A DNA stretch of 64,000 nt from Gammaproteobacteria bacterium (GCA_015709635.1 CP054180.1:868001-932000), one strand, 5' to 3'; positions 23,701 through 32,071 are shown, counted from the stretch's first letter. The notes: a model not told the origin generated them from the letters alone. Numbers and translations: made by a program.

Positions 23701-26620
23701 TGATTTGAATGGCCATACGGTACGCACCGAATACGATCCGCTCGGTAATGTCAGTGCGATTTACAAGCGCGGTTCCCTGCCCGGGTTGCCGAGTGAAACG
23801 TATGAATACCTTCGTAGTGCTGTACCCGTTGCGCGCGTGCAGCGCGTGCGTATCAATCATGCGGATGCCGAACCGGGTTATGTGAAGGTTGAATATTACG
23901 ATGGTTGCGCGCGCATTGCGCAAACAAAGCTACTTGCTGATGACAATCGCTGGGCTGTAGGTAAGCAACAGCGATTGTCGGTGGCGGGGCGGTTACTCGG
24001 TGAGGTCGATGCTTACTTTTCTACCTTCCGGGAATTTACGCCGGATCCTCCGCAAGGTGCCGCGCAGCGGATTCTTAATTACGATTATGCTGGACGTATT
24101 GTGCGCGAACGGTTGTTCAACGGCCGCGAAACATTGCATCGCTATGATCGTAACCATGTATTGTTCTACAACCCCGATGCGGTTGATGCACTGAAACTCA
24201 ATCCTGCTACGCCGCCAACGCGTAGCAGTGTGCTCGATGCTGGTGGTTTGATCCGCTCGGTATTTGAGTATGATGGCGTAAGCCAGTTTGAGGTAAAGCG
24301 GGACTATGATGTGTTGCATCGCCTGCAGCGAGTGATTGATCCGCTCGGAAATGTTGCTTTGGAGAATGTTTACGACTTGTGGGGCAATCGTATACATATT
24401 CGCTCTGCAGAGGGTGGCGATATGAGCTTCTTGTTTGATGCCGGTTGCGTCGAAGTTGAGCGTGTCGACGGAGATGGCCGCAAGCTTGTCACCATCCGCG
24501 ATAACCGCGGACGTCCAATGGAATTGCGCGATGGCAGCGGTAACGTGGTCGAACGCTTTGAATACGATACAGGGACCGGAGATAATCTTAAAGGGAGGCT
24601 GGTACGTGCAAGCGGTGAATTTGGCAGTGCAGAGTATAGTTATACAGTGGATGGGCACGCATCGCGCATCACACGCAGCTATCCGGGCTATGCTGAGGTG
24701 TTTGTAACCAATTTTGAGTACAGTGCCAATAATCAAATCCAGCGGGTAATTTATCCCGATTCCCATGCGATTGAATACCGTTTTGCCGCAAATGGCATGC
24801 TTGAATCGATTCCTGGCGTTATAGCGGCGGTTGAGTACGGCGCGACAGGTTTGCGCGAACGAATCGTTTATGCCAATGGTCTGGAAACACGGCGTAGTTA
24901 TACGCCGGGCGATTACCTTGTGCGCGAATTGTTGACGCAGCCGGTGGCGGGAGGGCATCGCTACCAGCACCTGGTATATGAACTCGATCCGGTGGGGCAG
25001 GTCAGGCATATCGATGATTTGTCGACGGTGCCCGGTAAGCTGCGCTTGAACCAATCATTCACTTATGATTCGCGCAATCGTTTGACGCGCGCAGTGGGTA
25101 ATCAATCCGGCTTCGATTTTCAATATCGCTACGACGATCTGGGTAATCTTACGTTCAACGGTGAAACTGCGACTACTTTGCATTACGCGCATGAATCGGG
25201 TGCGGCCGCTGCACCGAATCGCTTGACGCGGCGCAATGATGCTGCTGATGATGAATTTGCTTATGATGCGAGCGGCAATTTGACGCGAGACCCCGAGATC
25301 GGTTTGCTGCATTACGATCTCAGACATCGGTTGGTTCGTATCGAGCGATCCGATGGCAGCGTCATTCAGTATCGCTACGATCACAACGACCGGCGAGTGT
25401 TGACAACCATTGAACGCGCGGGAGAAGAAACACGCTCGCGCCTCGAAGTTGAAGGTTTATATCTGGTTGAAGATGGTGTTGCATCGAAGATAGTATTTGA
25501 TGAAGATCGCCGTCTGGCGGTAATTCCATCGGTTGGCGATACCTTGCTGCACCACTTTGACCGGCTTGGTAACGTGAATGTCGTCAGTAATGCGGTTACC
25601 GGCGCTTACACTGGTTCCAACGAGTATACGCCGTTCGGGCGTTTGTTTGCTGCGATGGTGATACAGCCGGCCTTTACTTTTCAAGGGGGGCGTTTCACCG
25701 ATGGATTGGAAATTACTTTGCTCGGTGCGCGTTGGTACCGGCCAGCGCTCGGTCGTTTCTTGACTTGCGATCCGACCCTGGTCATCGATCAAGATCGTAT
25801 CGCACCGCTCGCAACAGCGATCAATTTATATCTTTATGCCTATGCCAATCCTACTAATTTTGTCGACCCAACGGGTGAGATTGCACCACTGTTGATCGCT
25901 ATTATCGTTGCGGCGATCGTTGGCGCGGTGATCGGTGCGATTGGCGCGGGTGTTAACGGAGCAAAAACCTGGGATGAATGGTTATTATGGATTGTTGGCG
26001 GGGCGATTGGCGGTGTGCTGTCGGTGCTCGCTTGGTACGGCATATTGGTGTGGCTTGGCGTATCGGCTGTTGCTGCTGCGATTGCGGCTACTGCAATTAC
26101 ACTGGGTGCATCGATACTTGGGTTGTTCACGCCGCTGCTCGACGAAAGTAATAGCGGCGTAGCCTGGGCTTTCAGTTGGGCGATTAAGTTGATTAAATCG
26201 CCGATAATGACGATTCTTGGATTGTTTGTCGTCGCTGGCTTCGCAATCGCCGGCAAGAAAGTGGACTTCCGGCGCGGTGCTCTGTTCGTGGAAGTTGGAT
26301 CGGGCAGCGGGGGATTGACTCTGGGTGCGATCGTTTACACGCAAAGCGGCAACTTCAATGCTGACGGCAGCGTCAAGGACGATTACGCGCGCCATGAGGC
26401 CTATCACACGCGCACAGTGGCGGCACTTGGCGAATTCGGTTTCTATGTGACTTACATCACTTTTGGCTCTCTGTTTGCATGGGCACAAGGCGGACCCTGG
26501 AATGCCCTCGACAGCAATGGCTGTGGCAATCCGTTTGAGAAGCATGCGTATACCTATTTCAACCCTTGGACCGGTGGACCGAATCCTAACGAACAGTCAG
26601 CAGGTGGTGGAACTTGCTGA
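20777..26620 (+). CDS. Fused TcB/TcC-type SpvB-RHS toxin with metallopeptidase-like C-terminus
   Basis: This is a 1,947-residue protein; GGAG lies 7 bases before the ATG. Order: SpvB-like domain (residues 7-320, LGSQAQFGAAGGVRSLGDAF); FG-GAP/VCBS beta-propeller repeats (MADMNGDGLSDLVLM, LADVNGDGVADLVLI); TcdB middle domain (SKIDNSSGLVTTIEYGSSTF); RHS/YD repeats from about 950 (EYDPLGNVSAIY, YDVLHRLQRVIDPLGN). The RHS core closes with YAYANPTNFVDPTG ending at residue 1700, the site where TcC-type proteins self-cleave. The 247-residue payload has two to four hydrophobic segments and then HEAYH (1873-1877), an exact HExxH zinc site, with NPFEKHA downstream as a possible third-ligand helix. TcB and TcC are normally separate or fused; here they are one chain. 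No immunity gene follows. Confidence 0.88.
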   Translation: MAGKPSGVGLGSQAQFGAAGGVRSLGDAFQPNLAMGGGTYRVPIELPAGSGGLTPQLELQYDTGSGNSPFGVGWSLSVPFIERQRPRAFVAESEPLYSLGGAQRLVRCTDDSYVVAVADKLQRFSLSGNSWRSRTLTLVELCFGENAGTRIEAEVDSVLRTQRWFIERSLHPGGREIRYEYLRDSSQLYLKTIRWSVFRAEFIYDQRSDPWSQFDAGFELRTRLRCQRIEIHHERLAPDTLMRSFELSYEQADLTGMSLLTSITLTGHRGADQHASMPSQRFGYTRFAPLARRIETFDAPVSPPPPLEDDVTLVDFGGTGLPGVLRLGDNGATYWENRGRLIWGPPRSLRDLPSGVSLAQSGVRFADMEGRGNADLVVGRDHGAGFYPNRAGSGFERKRTANVVPSFDLTEDGSYLIDIDGDRVADLLTFRNGVPMAFLNRGNGTWDGPVVLGASGLPSFAGVERRLRMADMNGDGLSDLVLMHSRQIVYWPYLGDGRWGEKRQMADTPVFDVPNADTDVLLADVNGDGVADLVLIGAAEIRIYINRAGEGFASPIVLDRTPRLAAERVLLADMKGSGAAGVLFTAGPGGAYRFLDLQGGVKPGLLSKIDNSSGLVTTIEYGSSTFERARDLAEGRRWSGYLPFAVPVVTRLTLEDSVTLQRSVTALRYHDGHFDGIEREYLGFAEVESVRTTGLEESSLKQRITYHTRLTTARDPAFIAGRGQPHRTETFDPENGQISLLEESDWAAARVAGSSDDSPAYLAYEARRISRRLQEGIEYEHEQVVFTIDAVGNIVRELRSTAWSDASGAPRSETLRIDTDFARHAEFGITSFDARIRKVDGDGVLLKDVRKHYDGAAFEGLSLGQVEQGFRIRQTEVALTAREITLAFGGVTPDSLAALMRSENDPEHGLVYVRDVGRVRVDTTGNEVETIDAAGLLREFRFDADALHPVAIREDGGDWRDTAFDPIAQQVSLYIDLNGHTVRTEYDPLGNVSAIYKRGSLPGLPSETYEYLRSAVPVARVQRVRINHADAEPGYVKVEYYDGCARIAQTKLLADDNRWAVGKQQRLSVAGRLLGEVDAYFSTFREFTPDPPQGAAQRILNYDYAGRIVRERLFNGRETLHRYDRNHVLFYNPDAVDALKLNPATPPTRSSVLDAGGLIRSVFEYDGVSQFEVKRDYDVLHRLQRVIDPLGNVALENVYDLWGNRIHIRSAEGGDMSFLFDAGCVEVERVDGDGRKLVTIRDNRGRPMELRDGSGNVVERFEYDTGTGDNLKGRLVRASGEFGSAEYSYTVDGHASRITRSYPGYAEVFVTNFEYSANNQIQRVIYPDSHAIEYRFAANGMLESIPGVIAAVEYGATGLRERIVYANGLETRRSYTPGDYLVRELLTQPVAGGHRYQHLVYELDPVGQVRHIDDLSTVPGKLRLNQSFTYDSRNRLTRAVGNQSGFDFQYRYDDLGNLTFNGETATTLHYAHESGAAAAPNRLTRRNDAADDEFAYDASGNLTRDPEIGLLHYDLRHRLVRIERSDGSVIQYRYDHNDRRVLTTIERAGEETRSRLEVEGLYLVEDGVASKIVFDEDRRLAVIPSVGDTLLHHFDRLGNVNVVSNAVTGAYTGSNEYTPFGRLFAAMVIQPAFTFQGGRFTDGLEITLLGARWYRPALGRFLTCDPTLVIDQDRIAPLATAINLYLYAYANPTNFVDPTGEIAPLLIAIIVAAIVGAVIGAIGAGVNGAKTWDEWLLWIVGGAIGGVLSVLAWYGILVWLGVSAVAAAIAATAITLGASILGLFTPLLDESNSGVAWAFSWAIKLIKSPIMTILGLFVVAGFAIAGKKVDFRRGALFVEVGSGSGGLTLGAIVYTQSGNFNADGSVKDDYARHEAYHTRTVAALGEFGFYVTYITFGSLFAWAQGGPWNALDSNGCGNPFEKHAYTYFNPWTGGPNPNEQSAGGGTC
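26393..26407 (+). other. HExxH motif in the payload of the RHS toxin
   Basis: Codons 1873-1877 encode His-Glu-Ala-Tyr-His. The HExxH pattern binds zinc and supplies the catalytic Glu in metallopeptidases. It is followed about 45 residues later by Glu-Lys-His-Ala in NPFEKHA, where a third ligand could lie. Activity is inferred only. Confidence 0.6.
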
Positions 26621-26642
26621 AATTTGAGAAAACCGGCTTTAC

Positions 26643-26792
26643 TTAGGGAAACGCTGATTAATTCGGCGAACGAGATGAAGCACGAGGCGCACGGAACACA
26701 GCAACCGGGACATATCAACAAGATAGACGAGGGAGCGAGTACCGAGCAACGAAGTGATTCACTCGTGTAGTCAATTAATCAGCGTTTCCTTA
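26643..26792. repeat. 150-base inverted-repeat element (family B), copy 1
   Basis: The ends are near-perfect inverted repeats of about 21 bases built on GGGAAACGCTGATTAATT (left) and its complement (right, ending 26792). The interior of about 110 bases is the same as copy 2 at 51679-51828 (about ten differences in 150 positions by eye). It lies after the Tc-type toxin gene, and its last three bases are the TAA stop codon of zapE on the other strand. Size, ends and absence of a transposase fit a MITE. Confidence 0.85.
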
Positions 26793-27983
26793 GCCTGTTG
26801 TTATTTTGCCATGCCCTCTTGCCAAATAGTCTTGCGATTGCATTTCCGTCAAGCGGGAGACTGTGCGTTCAAACTCGAAGCCGACATCGCCACCGGCATA
26901 TAGCGATTGCAGCGGTACGGCGGCGGAGCAGAGGAATTTGACGCCGTGTTCGTACAAAGCGTCGATCAAGTGGATAAAGCGCCTGGCCTGGTCGCTGTTT
27001 TCCTGGGTGAATTGCGGGATGGCGACCATGATGACGGTGTGATAAGTTCTGGCAATCGCGAGATAGTCGGCGCTGCCGAGCGGGTTGGCGCACAGGCGCT
27101 TGAACGAGAACACGGCGACGCCGCGTGCGGCTTTCGGCACAAACAATGTGCGTCCCTGCACGATCAGTTCTTCGCTCGGCACTTTGGCACGGTCTTCGAC
27201 ACGGCGGTCGGTCAGGCGGAAAAAGGTCGACGATAATTGCGCAGTGGTCTCCGCGTTGACCGGAAAATAATAGGTTTCCGCGCCCTGTAAGCGGTTGTAG
27301 CGGTAGTCGACCGGGCCGTTGAGCGCGATGACCTCCAGCCTCTCCTTGATATCCGCGATGAACGGCAGAAAGCGCTGGCGGTGCAAGCCGTCTTTGTAAA
27401 GTTCATCGGGCGGGCGGTTGGATGTTGCCACCACAACCACACCGAGCGCGAATAATTCCTTGAACAACCGGGTCAGCACCATGGCGTCGGCAATGTCGGT
27501 GACTTGCAACTCATCGAAGCACAGCAGTGAAGTTTCATTGGCAATTTGCCGTGCCACCGGCGGAATCGGATCGTCGCCGCTACGCTGGCCATGCTGCGCC
27601 CGTTCGCGTGCGGAAAGATCGTGCCAGGCTTTGAGCCGCGCATGGATGTCCAGCATGAATTCATGAAAATGCATGCGCCGCTTGGCCGGAATTGCCGCCA
27701 CGCTGTAAAACAAATCCATCAGCATCGATTTACCGCGCCCGACGCCGCCATAGAGGTAAACACCTTTAGGAGCCGGTTTGCTGCCGAGCCAGCGTAACCA
27801 GCCGGCAGTCCATGTATTGCCGCTTGGGCGGTATTCGATCAGTTCGCGATGCAGCCGCTCCAGGGCTATGATGGCACTGGCTTGATGGGCATCCGGCTGC
27901 AACTCGCCCGCTTCGATCAGCGCATGGTATTCAGCTTCGGGGCCGGTTTTTTGCGGAGTTTGCGGCATGCTGTGGAAGGGCAT
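26790..27983 (-). CDS. zapE: Cell division ATPase ZapE (AFG1-like)
   Basis: This is a 397-residue P-loop ATPase. Walker A is LYGGVGRGKSMLMDLFY (near residue 78) and Walker B is LLCFDELQVTDIADAM; the sensor region VVVVATSNRPPDELYKDGL and the C-terminal FLCSAAVPLQSLYAGG are typical. ZapE associates with the FtsZ ring in E. coli and helps constriction under stress; its eukaryotic relative AFG1/LACE1 works in mitochondria. It starts 3 bases after ampG and is last of the leftward xth-ampG-zapE run. Its TAA stop is the terminal three bases of repeat B copy 1. Confidence 0.94.
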   Translation of the reverse strand: MPFHSMPQTPQKTGPEAEYHALIEAGELQPDAHQASAIIALERLHRELIEYRPSGNTWTAGWLRWLGSKPAPKGVYLYGGVGRGKSMLMDLFYSVAAIPAKRRMHFHEFMLDIHARLKAWHDLSARERAQHGQRSGDDPIPPVARQIANETSLLCFDELQVTDIADAMVLTRLFKELFALGVVVVATSNRPPDELYKDGLHRQRFLPFIADIKERLEVIALNGPVDYRYNRLQGAETYYFPVNAETTAQLSSTFFRLTDRRVEDRAKVPSEELIVQGRTLFVPKAARGVAVFSFKRLCANPLGSADYLAIARTYHTVIMVAIPQFTQENSDQARRFIHLIDALYEHGVKFLCSAAVPLQSLYAGGDVGFEFERTVSRLTEMQSQDYLARGHGKITTG

Positions 27984-27986
27984 GGA

Positions 27987-29363
27987 TTATTCGCCGGAGT
28001 GCGCAAATTTTGCCTGCCCGGCGAGCCAGACCAGAATCAACACCGGCAATCCCAGCAATGCGGTGGCGATGAAGAAGGTTTCATAACCGTAAGCATCGAC
28101 AAATTCACCGCTGAAACCGGCGATGAACTTCGGCAACAGCAGCATGACCGAACTGAACAGCGCGTACTGCGTGGCCGAATACGCAGCGTTGGTCAGGCCG
28201 GAGAGGTAAGCGATGAAGGCGCAGGAAGCGATACCGGCGGAGAGATTATCGGCGGAAATGGTGAAAATCAAGCCGCTGACGTCATGCCCGCGCCCCGCCA
28301 GCCAGACGAACAGCAAATTGGTTGCGGCGGATAGCACGGCGCCGAGAAACAACGTGCGCATGATACCGATTTTCGCCGTCAGCACGCCGCCGATGGCAGC
28401 ACCGGCAATGGTCATGATAACGCCGTACACTTTGGAAATCGTGGCGACTTCGTCCTTGCTGTAGCCCATGTCGACATAAAACGGATTGCTCATGACGCCC
28501 ATGACGACATCGGAAATGCGGTAAATCGCGATCAAGCCGAGAATCAGCAGCGCTTTGCGGCCGTGATGCACGATAAAGTCGCGAAACGGTGCGATCAACG
28601 CACCGTACAACCAAACCAGCAGGGTTTTGCCGCGTTCGGGTAGTGCCCAATGTGCCAGTGCGCGCTGCGCGATTTGCTCGTTTTCCGAAACGGTGCGGTT
28701 GTAAAGCACATCCGGTTCGCGAATGATCAATGTGGTAACAATGCCGATCGCCATACTGACCGCCATCACCAGGTACGCGAAGCGCCACGGCGCGTGATCG
28801 TACGCATCGGCGCTGGCATCGACCGCTGCTGCAATCCACAACACACCGGCGGATGCGAATATCATCGCGACGCGGTAACCGGCCTGATACGTTGCTGCCA
28901 TCGCGCCTTGCAGTTCCACCGCGACCGCCTCGATGCGGTAAGCATCCAGTGCGATGTCCTGTGTCGCCGAGGCAAATGCCACGGCCAGTGCGAAAAATAC
29001 CAGGTGCGGCAAGTTGATCACGGGATCGGTCACGGCCATGCCTACCAAAGCGCTCGCAATGACGATTTGCGACAGCAACAGCCACGCGCGCCGCCGCCCT
29101 AGTAACGATGTCAGCAATGGCAGCGATAAGCGGTCGACCAGCGGCGACCACAGCCATTTGAAACTGTACGCCAGACCGATCCAGCTCAAGTAACCGATGG
29201 TCGCACGGTCAATGCCCGCTTCGCGCAGCCAGAACGACAACGTGCCCATGATCAGCAGCAGCGGTAACCCGGCGGAAAATCCCAGCGACAGCATGCCGAG
29301 CACGCGCGGATGGGTGTAAACCCGCAGCGCTTGCGACCAACTGGAAGCGGTGGAAGGGGTCAT
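27987..29363 (-). CDS. ampG: AmpG-type muropeptide transporter (MFS)
   Basis: This is a 458-residue inner-membrane protein with about 12-14 hydrophobic segments. Family features are the start LGFSAGLPLLLIMGTLSFWL, YLSWIGLAYSFKWLWSPLVDR and SATQDIALDAYRIEAV. AmpG imports anhydro-muropeptides released from peptidoglycan for recycling and, in some species, for signalling to beta-lactamase regulation. It overlaps xth by four bases upstream and is followed by zapE after 3 bases. Together with ldtD and mepK elsewhere in the window it forms part of a wall-turnover theme. Confidence 0.93.
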   Translation of the reverse strand: MTPSTASSWSQALRVYTHPRVLGMLSLGFSAGLPLLLIMGTLSFWLREAGIDRATIGYLSWIGLAYSFKWLWSPLVDRLSLPLLTSLLGRRRAWLLLSQIVIASALVGMAVTDPVINLPHLVFFALAVAFASATQDIALDAYRIEAVAVELQGAMAATYQAGYRVAMIFASAGVLWIAAAVDASADAYDHAPWRFAYLVMAVSMAIGIVTTLIIREPDVLYNRTVSENEQIAQRALAHWALPERGKTLLVWLYGALIAPFRDFIVHHGRKALLILGLIAIYRISDVVMGVMSNPFYVDMGYSKDEVATISKVYGVIMTIAGAAIGGVLTAKIGIMRTLFLGAVLSAATNLLFVWLAGRGHDVSGLIFTISADNLSAGIASCAFIAYLSGLTNAAYSATQYALFSSVMLLLPKFIAGFSGEFVDAYGYETFFIATALLGLPVLILVWLAGQAKFAHSGE

Positions 29364-30133
29364 AAGGTGTGGTCGTAATTGACGATCAGCGGGGCGTGAT
29401 CGGAGAAACGCTCGTCTTTGAAAATCGACACGCTACGCGCGGTCTGTGCGATCGCAGGTGTGGCGATCTGGTAATCGATGCGCCACCCGACGTTTTTGGC
29501 CCAAGCCTGGCCGCGGTTCGACCACCAAGTGTACTGATCGGGCTCGGTGTTCAAGCGGCGGAACACATCGACAAAACCGATCGCATCGAAAACATTCGTC
29601 AGCCACGCGCGTTCTTCCGGCAGAAAGCCGGAATTTTTCTGGTTCGAGCACCAGTTTTTCAAATCGATTTCCTTGTGCGCGATGTTCCAGTCACCACATA
29701 AAATCAACTCTCGCCCGCTGGCCATCAGGTTTTGCAGGATTGGGAAAAAATGCTCCATAAAATAAAATTTCGCCGCCTGGCGGTGTTCGCCGCTGGAACC
29801 GGACGGCAGATAGATCGACACGATGCTCAAATCACCGAAATCCGCTTGCAGAAAACGCCCTTCGGCATCGATGTCGGCAATGCCGACGCCTTCGACGACG
29901 CGATCCGGTTTCTTGCGCGTATATAGGCCGACGCCGCTGTAACCTTTTTGCTCGGCGCAATGAAAATAGCCGTGATAATCGTCCGGCGACTGCATCTCGG
30001 CGGAAAAGTCGGGCAATTGCGCTTTCAATTCCTGCACGCATACGACATCTGCGGTCTGTTTCGCCAGCCAAGGGAAAAAGCCTTTTTTCGCCGCTGCGCG
30101 GATGCCGTTTAAGTTCAGCGTTATAATTTGCAT
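29360..30133 (-). CDS. xth: Exodeoxyribonuclease III
   Basis: This is a 257-residue AP endonuclease/3' exonuclease of base-excision repair. Motifs: ITLNLNGIRAAAKKGFFPWL (metal-binding Asn), VCVQELKAQ (catalytic Glu), YLPSGS, LCGDWNIAHKEIDLKNW and the final FSDHAPLIVNYD with the Asp-His pair. Full length. Its ATG is only 25 bases from the divergent pyrE ATG, so the promoter of at least one of them must reach into the neighbouring coding sequence. The stop overlaps ampG by four bases. Confidence 0.95.
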   Translation of the reverse strand: MQIITLNLNGIRAAAKKGFFPWLAKQTADVVCVQELKAQLPDFSAEMQSPDDYHGYFHCAEQKGYSGVGLYTRKKPDRVVEGVGIADIDAEGRFLQADFGDLSIVSIYLPSGSSGEHRQAAKFYFMEHFFPILQNLMASGRELILCGDWNIAHKEIDLKNWCSNQKNSGFLPEERAWLTNVFDAIGFVDVFRRLNTEPDQYTWWSNRGQAWAKNVGWRIDYQIATPAIAQTARSVSIFKDERFSDHAPLIVNYDHTL

Positions 30134-30158
30134 CTTTCTATTTCAGGTGGATTAATTT

Positions 30159-30803
30159 ATGTCCGATTTCCGGCAAGCCTTCATTCAATTCGCCATCGAG
30201 CGCAATGTGCTGTGTTTCGGCGAATTCAAAACCAAAGCAGGACGCTTGTCGCCGTATTTTTTCAACGCCGGTTTGTTCAACGACGGCGACGCCTTGCGCA
30301 AACTCGGGCAATTTTACGCCAAAGCGATTGTGGCTGCCGAGCTTCCGTTCGATCTCTTATTCGGTCCGGCGTATAAAGGCATCCCGCTGGTCAGCGCCAT
30401 CGCGATTGCGTTGGCGGAAATGGGGCGTAATTATCCGTTTTGTTTCAACCGCAAGGAAGTCAAGGATCACGGCGAAGGCGGCGTGCTGGTCGGCGCGCCG
30501 ATGCAAGGCCGCGTGCTGATCGTCGATGACGTGATTTCGGCAGGTACATCGGTGCGCGAATCGGTCGAACTGATCAAAACCGCTGGCGCAACACCGGGCG
30601 GCGTCGTGATCGCGCTCGACCGCATGGAACGCGGCACCGGTGAGCTTTCGGCAGTGCAGGAAGTGCAGCAAATGCACGGCCTTAGTGTGACGCCGATCAT
30701 CAACCTCAACGATCTGGTGGCGTATTTACAGCATCACGCGGAACTGTCGCAATATCTGCAGGCGGTGCAGCGGTACCGGGAGCAGTATGGAGTGAGTTAT
30801 TGA
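30159..30803 (+). CDS. pyrE: Orotate phosphoribosyltransferase
   Basis: This is a 214-residue enzyme that joins orotate and PRPP to give OMP in pyrimidine synthesis. The PRPP-binding motif VLIVDDVISAGTS is at residues 120-132. The flexible-loop region NRKEVKDHGEGGVLVGAPM and the initial FIQFAIERNVLCFGEFKTKA fit the type seen in E. coli and other proteobacteria. It is cytoplasmic and works as a dimer. The gene is divergent from xth and is followed after 62 bases by a toxin-antitoxin pair that is probably separate. Confidence 0.97.
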   Translation: MSDFRQAFIQFAIERNVLCFGEFKTKAGRLSPYFFNAGLFNDGDALRKLGQFYAKAIVAAELPFDLLFGPAYKGIPLVSAIAIALAEMGRNYPFCFNRKEVKDHGEGGVLVGAPMQGRVLIVDDVISAGTSVRESVELIKTAGATPGGVVIALDRMERGTGELSAVQEVQQMHGLSVTPIINLNDLVAYLQHHAELSQYLQAVQRYREQYGVSY

Positions 30804-30865
30804 AATTGGGTGTTACCATTTATCATCTGAATTGATATAACCGATTTGAAAGGAAGGTAATAACG

Positions 30866-31093
30866 ATGAACACGAAAAAAATGATTGATGAGATCAGTGC
30901 ACTTCCGGTAGAAGAACGCGTGATGATCGTCGATTCACTGCTGCGCAGCCTGAATCAGCCCGAATCCGAAATTGACAAAAAATGGATTGCGATCGCTCAC
31001 CGACGCTTGATGGAAATGCGTTCTGGAACTGATGGTATGGCGATACCGGGTAACGAAGTCTTTGACAGGGTTTGGCAGCGATTTCAAAAATGA
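30866..31093 (+). CDS. Antitoxin, addiction-module component type (TIGR02574-like)
   Basis: This is a 75-residue acidic protein, with AAAGGAAGG before its ATG. The start MNTKKMIDEISALPVEERV is the hallmark of the short addiction-module proteins paired with RelE/ParE toxins, and the tail (VFDRVWQRFQK) would wrap the toxin. It overlaps the next gene by four bases (ATGA at 31090-31093). It likely represses its own promoter with the toxin, as such pairs usually do. Confidence 0.88.
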   Translation: MNTKKMIDEISALPVEERVMIVDSLLRSLNQPESEIDKKWIAIAHRRLMEMRSGTDGMAIPGNEVFDRVWQRFQK

Positions 31094-31380
31094 ATTACTG
31101 GTTTCACCCTGATGCTGAAAGTGAATTTAATCAAGCGATCGACTATTATGAGGAAATCGAGACTGGGCTTGGTTACGATTTCGCCGTCGAAGTATATGCC
31201 ACGATACAGCGCTCACTTATTTATCCGAACTCATGGCCTGTTTTGGAAGGCGATATCCGGCGTTGCCTGGTCAGGCGCTTTCCGTACGGTGTTCTGTATT
31301 CGATTGAGCCCAAGGGCTTGTACATTTTGGCCGTTATGAACCTGCATCGAGATCCGGATTATTGGAAGCATCGCAGATAA
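31090..31380 (+). CDS. RelE/ParE-family toxin
   Basis: This is a 96-residue protein from the ATG at 31090, which overlaps the antitoxin stop; a frame 18 bases longer exists but breaks the usual coupling. The pattern YWFHPDAESEFNQAIDYYEE, then RRCLVRRFPYGVLYSIEPKG and the end ILAVMNLHRDPDYWKHR is typical of the ParE/RelE superfamily, whose members are gyrase inhibitors or ribosome-dependent mRNA nucleases. Which target applies cannot be told from sequence. The pair sits between pyrE and a pseudogene. Confidence 0.9.
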   Translation: MNYWFHPDAESEFNQAIDYYEEIETGLGYDFAVEVYATIQRSLIYPNSWPVLEGDIRRCLVRRFPYGVLYSIEPKGLYILAVMNLHRDPDYWKHRR

Positions 31381-31472
31381 TTATCTATCCATTCCACCGT
31401 TCTGATGCAATGCTCCGCGGCGCACAGTGAACAGCATCCCAGCGCATCAGCGTTCAGCGCGCCAGCGAACCG

Positions 31473-32071
31473 CTATTCGATGGGGGACGAACATAACACC
31501 CGGAAACCGAAATAGTCGTAACGATTCCCTGGATGGTAGTTGATGCACGCCGCCGAGCGCGCGTAGCTCGGAAAATTGAACCAGGAACCGCCGTGCACCA
31601 CGCGGATCTGTGTATCGGTTTCTTCATCGTTGCAACGCTGCTCATTTTCGTCAAACCGATCACGCCAATTCGAACAGGTTCATTCGCAAACGTTACCGGA
31701 TATATCGTGCAATCCGTACTTATTGGCGGAGAAACTGCCTACTGGTGCTGCTTCTTGCTTATCCCATGGACTGCCGCAGCCGCGTCACAATCGGCATTGT
31801 TGCTGCCCGGGTTCGTGCCTCAATGTACGGCTTGATGTGCCGGCGCGCGCTGCATATTCCCATTCCGCTTCGGTCGGCAGGCGGCATTGGCTACCTGTTT
31901 GTTCATTCAACCAGCGTGCATAGTCCATTGCCTCAAACCAGCTGACGTTGATAACCGGCTGATCACCACGTCCGCCCTTGGTTGCATTGGGAAATTCAAC
32001 CTTATTGCTTGCACGCTGTTGCTGCCAAACGTAATAATCGTATTGTTCGTAAGTAATTTCGGTTTGGCCTA
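31473..32071 (-). pseudogene. Ruined formylglycine-generating (FGE-sulfatase) domain gene
   Basis: Leftward from about 32071 the pieces of an FGE-sulfatase domain appear in changing frames: GQTEITYEQYDYYVWQQQ, GGRGDQPVINVSWFEAMDYA with RLPTEAEWEYAARAGTSS in one frame; GSFSANKYGLHDISGNVCE then TGA in place of a Trp codon, then TCSNWRDRFDE; and at the end VVHGGSWFNFPSYARSAAC with YDYFGFRVLCSSP. At least two frameshifts and one in-frame stop are visible, and the N-terminal part is absent. Intact members oxidise a sulfatase cysteine to formylglycine or act in other modifications. This copy is dead. Confidence 0.85.

Noticed and set aside
23993..25054. A 353-codon reverse-strand frame
   Set aside because: It lies inside the RHS part of the TcB/TcC gene and has no recognisable motif.
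20777..26620. Interbacterial RHS effector of a type VI secretion system
   Set aside because: No PAAR domain, VgrG, chaperone or immunity gene is present; SpvB, FG-GAP and TcdB-middle domains and the TcA-like neighbour indicate a Tc toxin.
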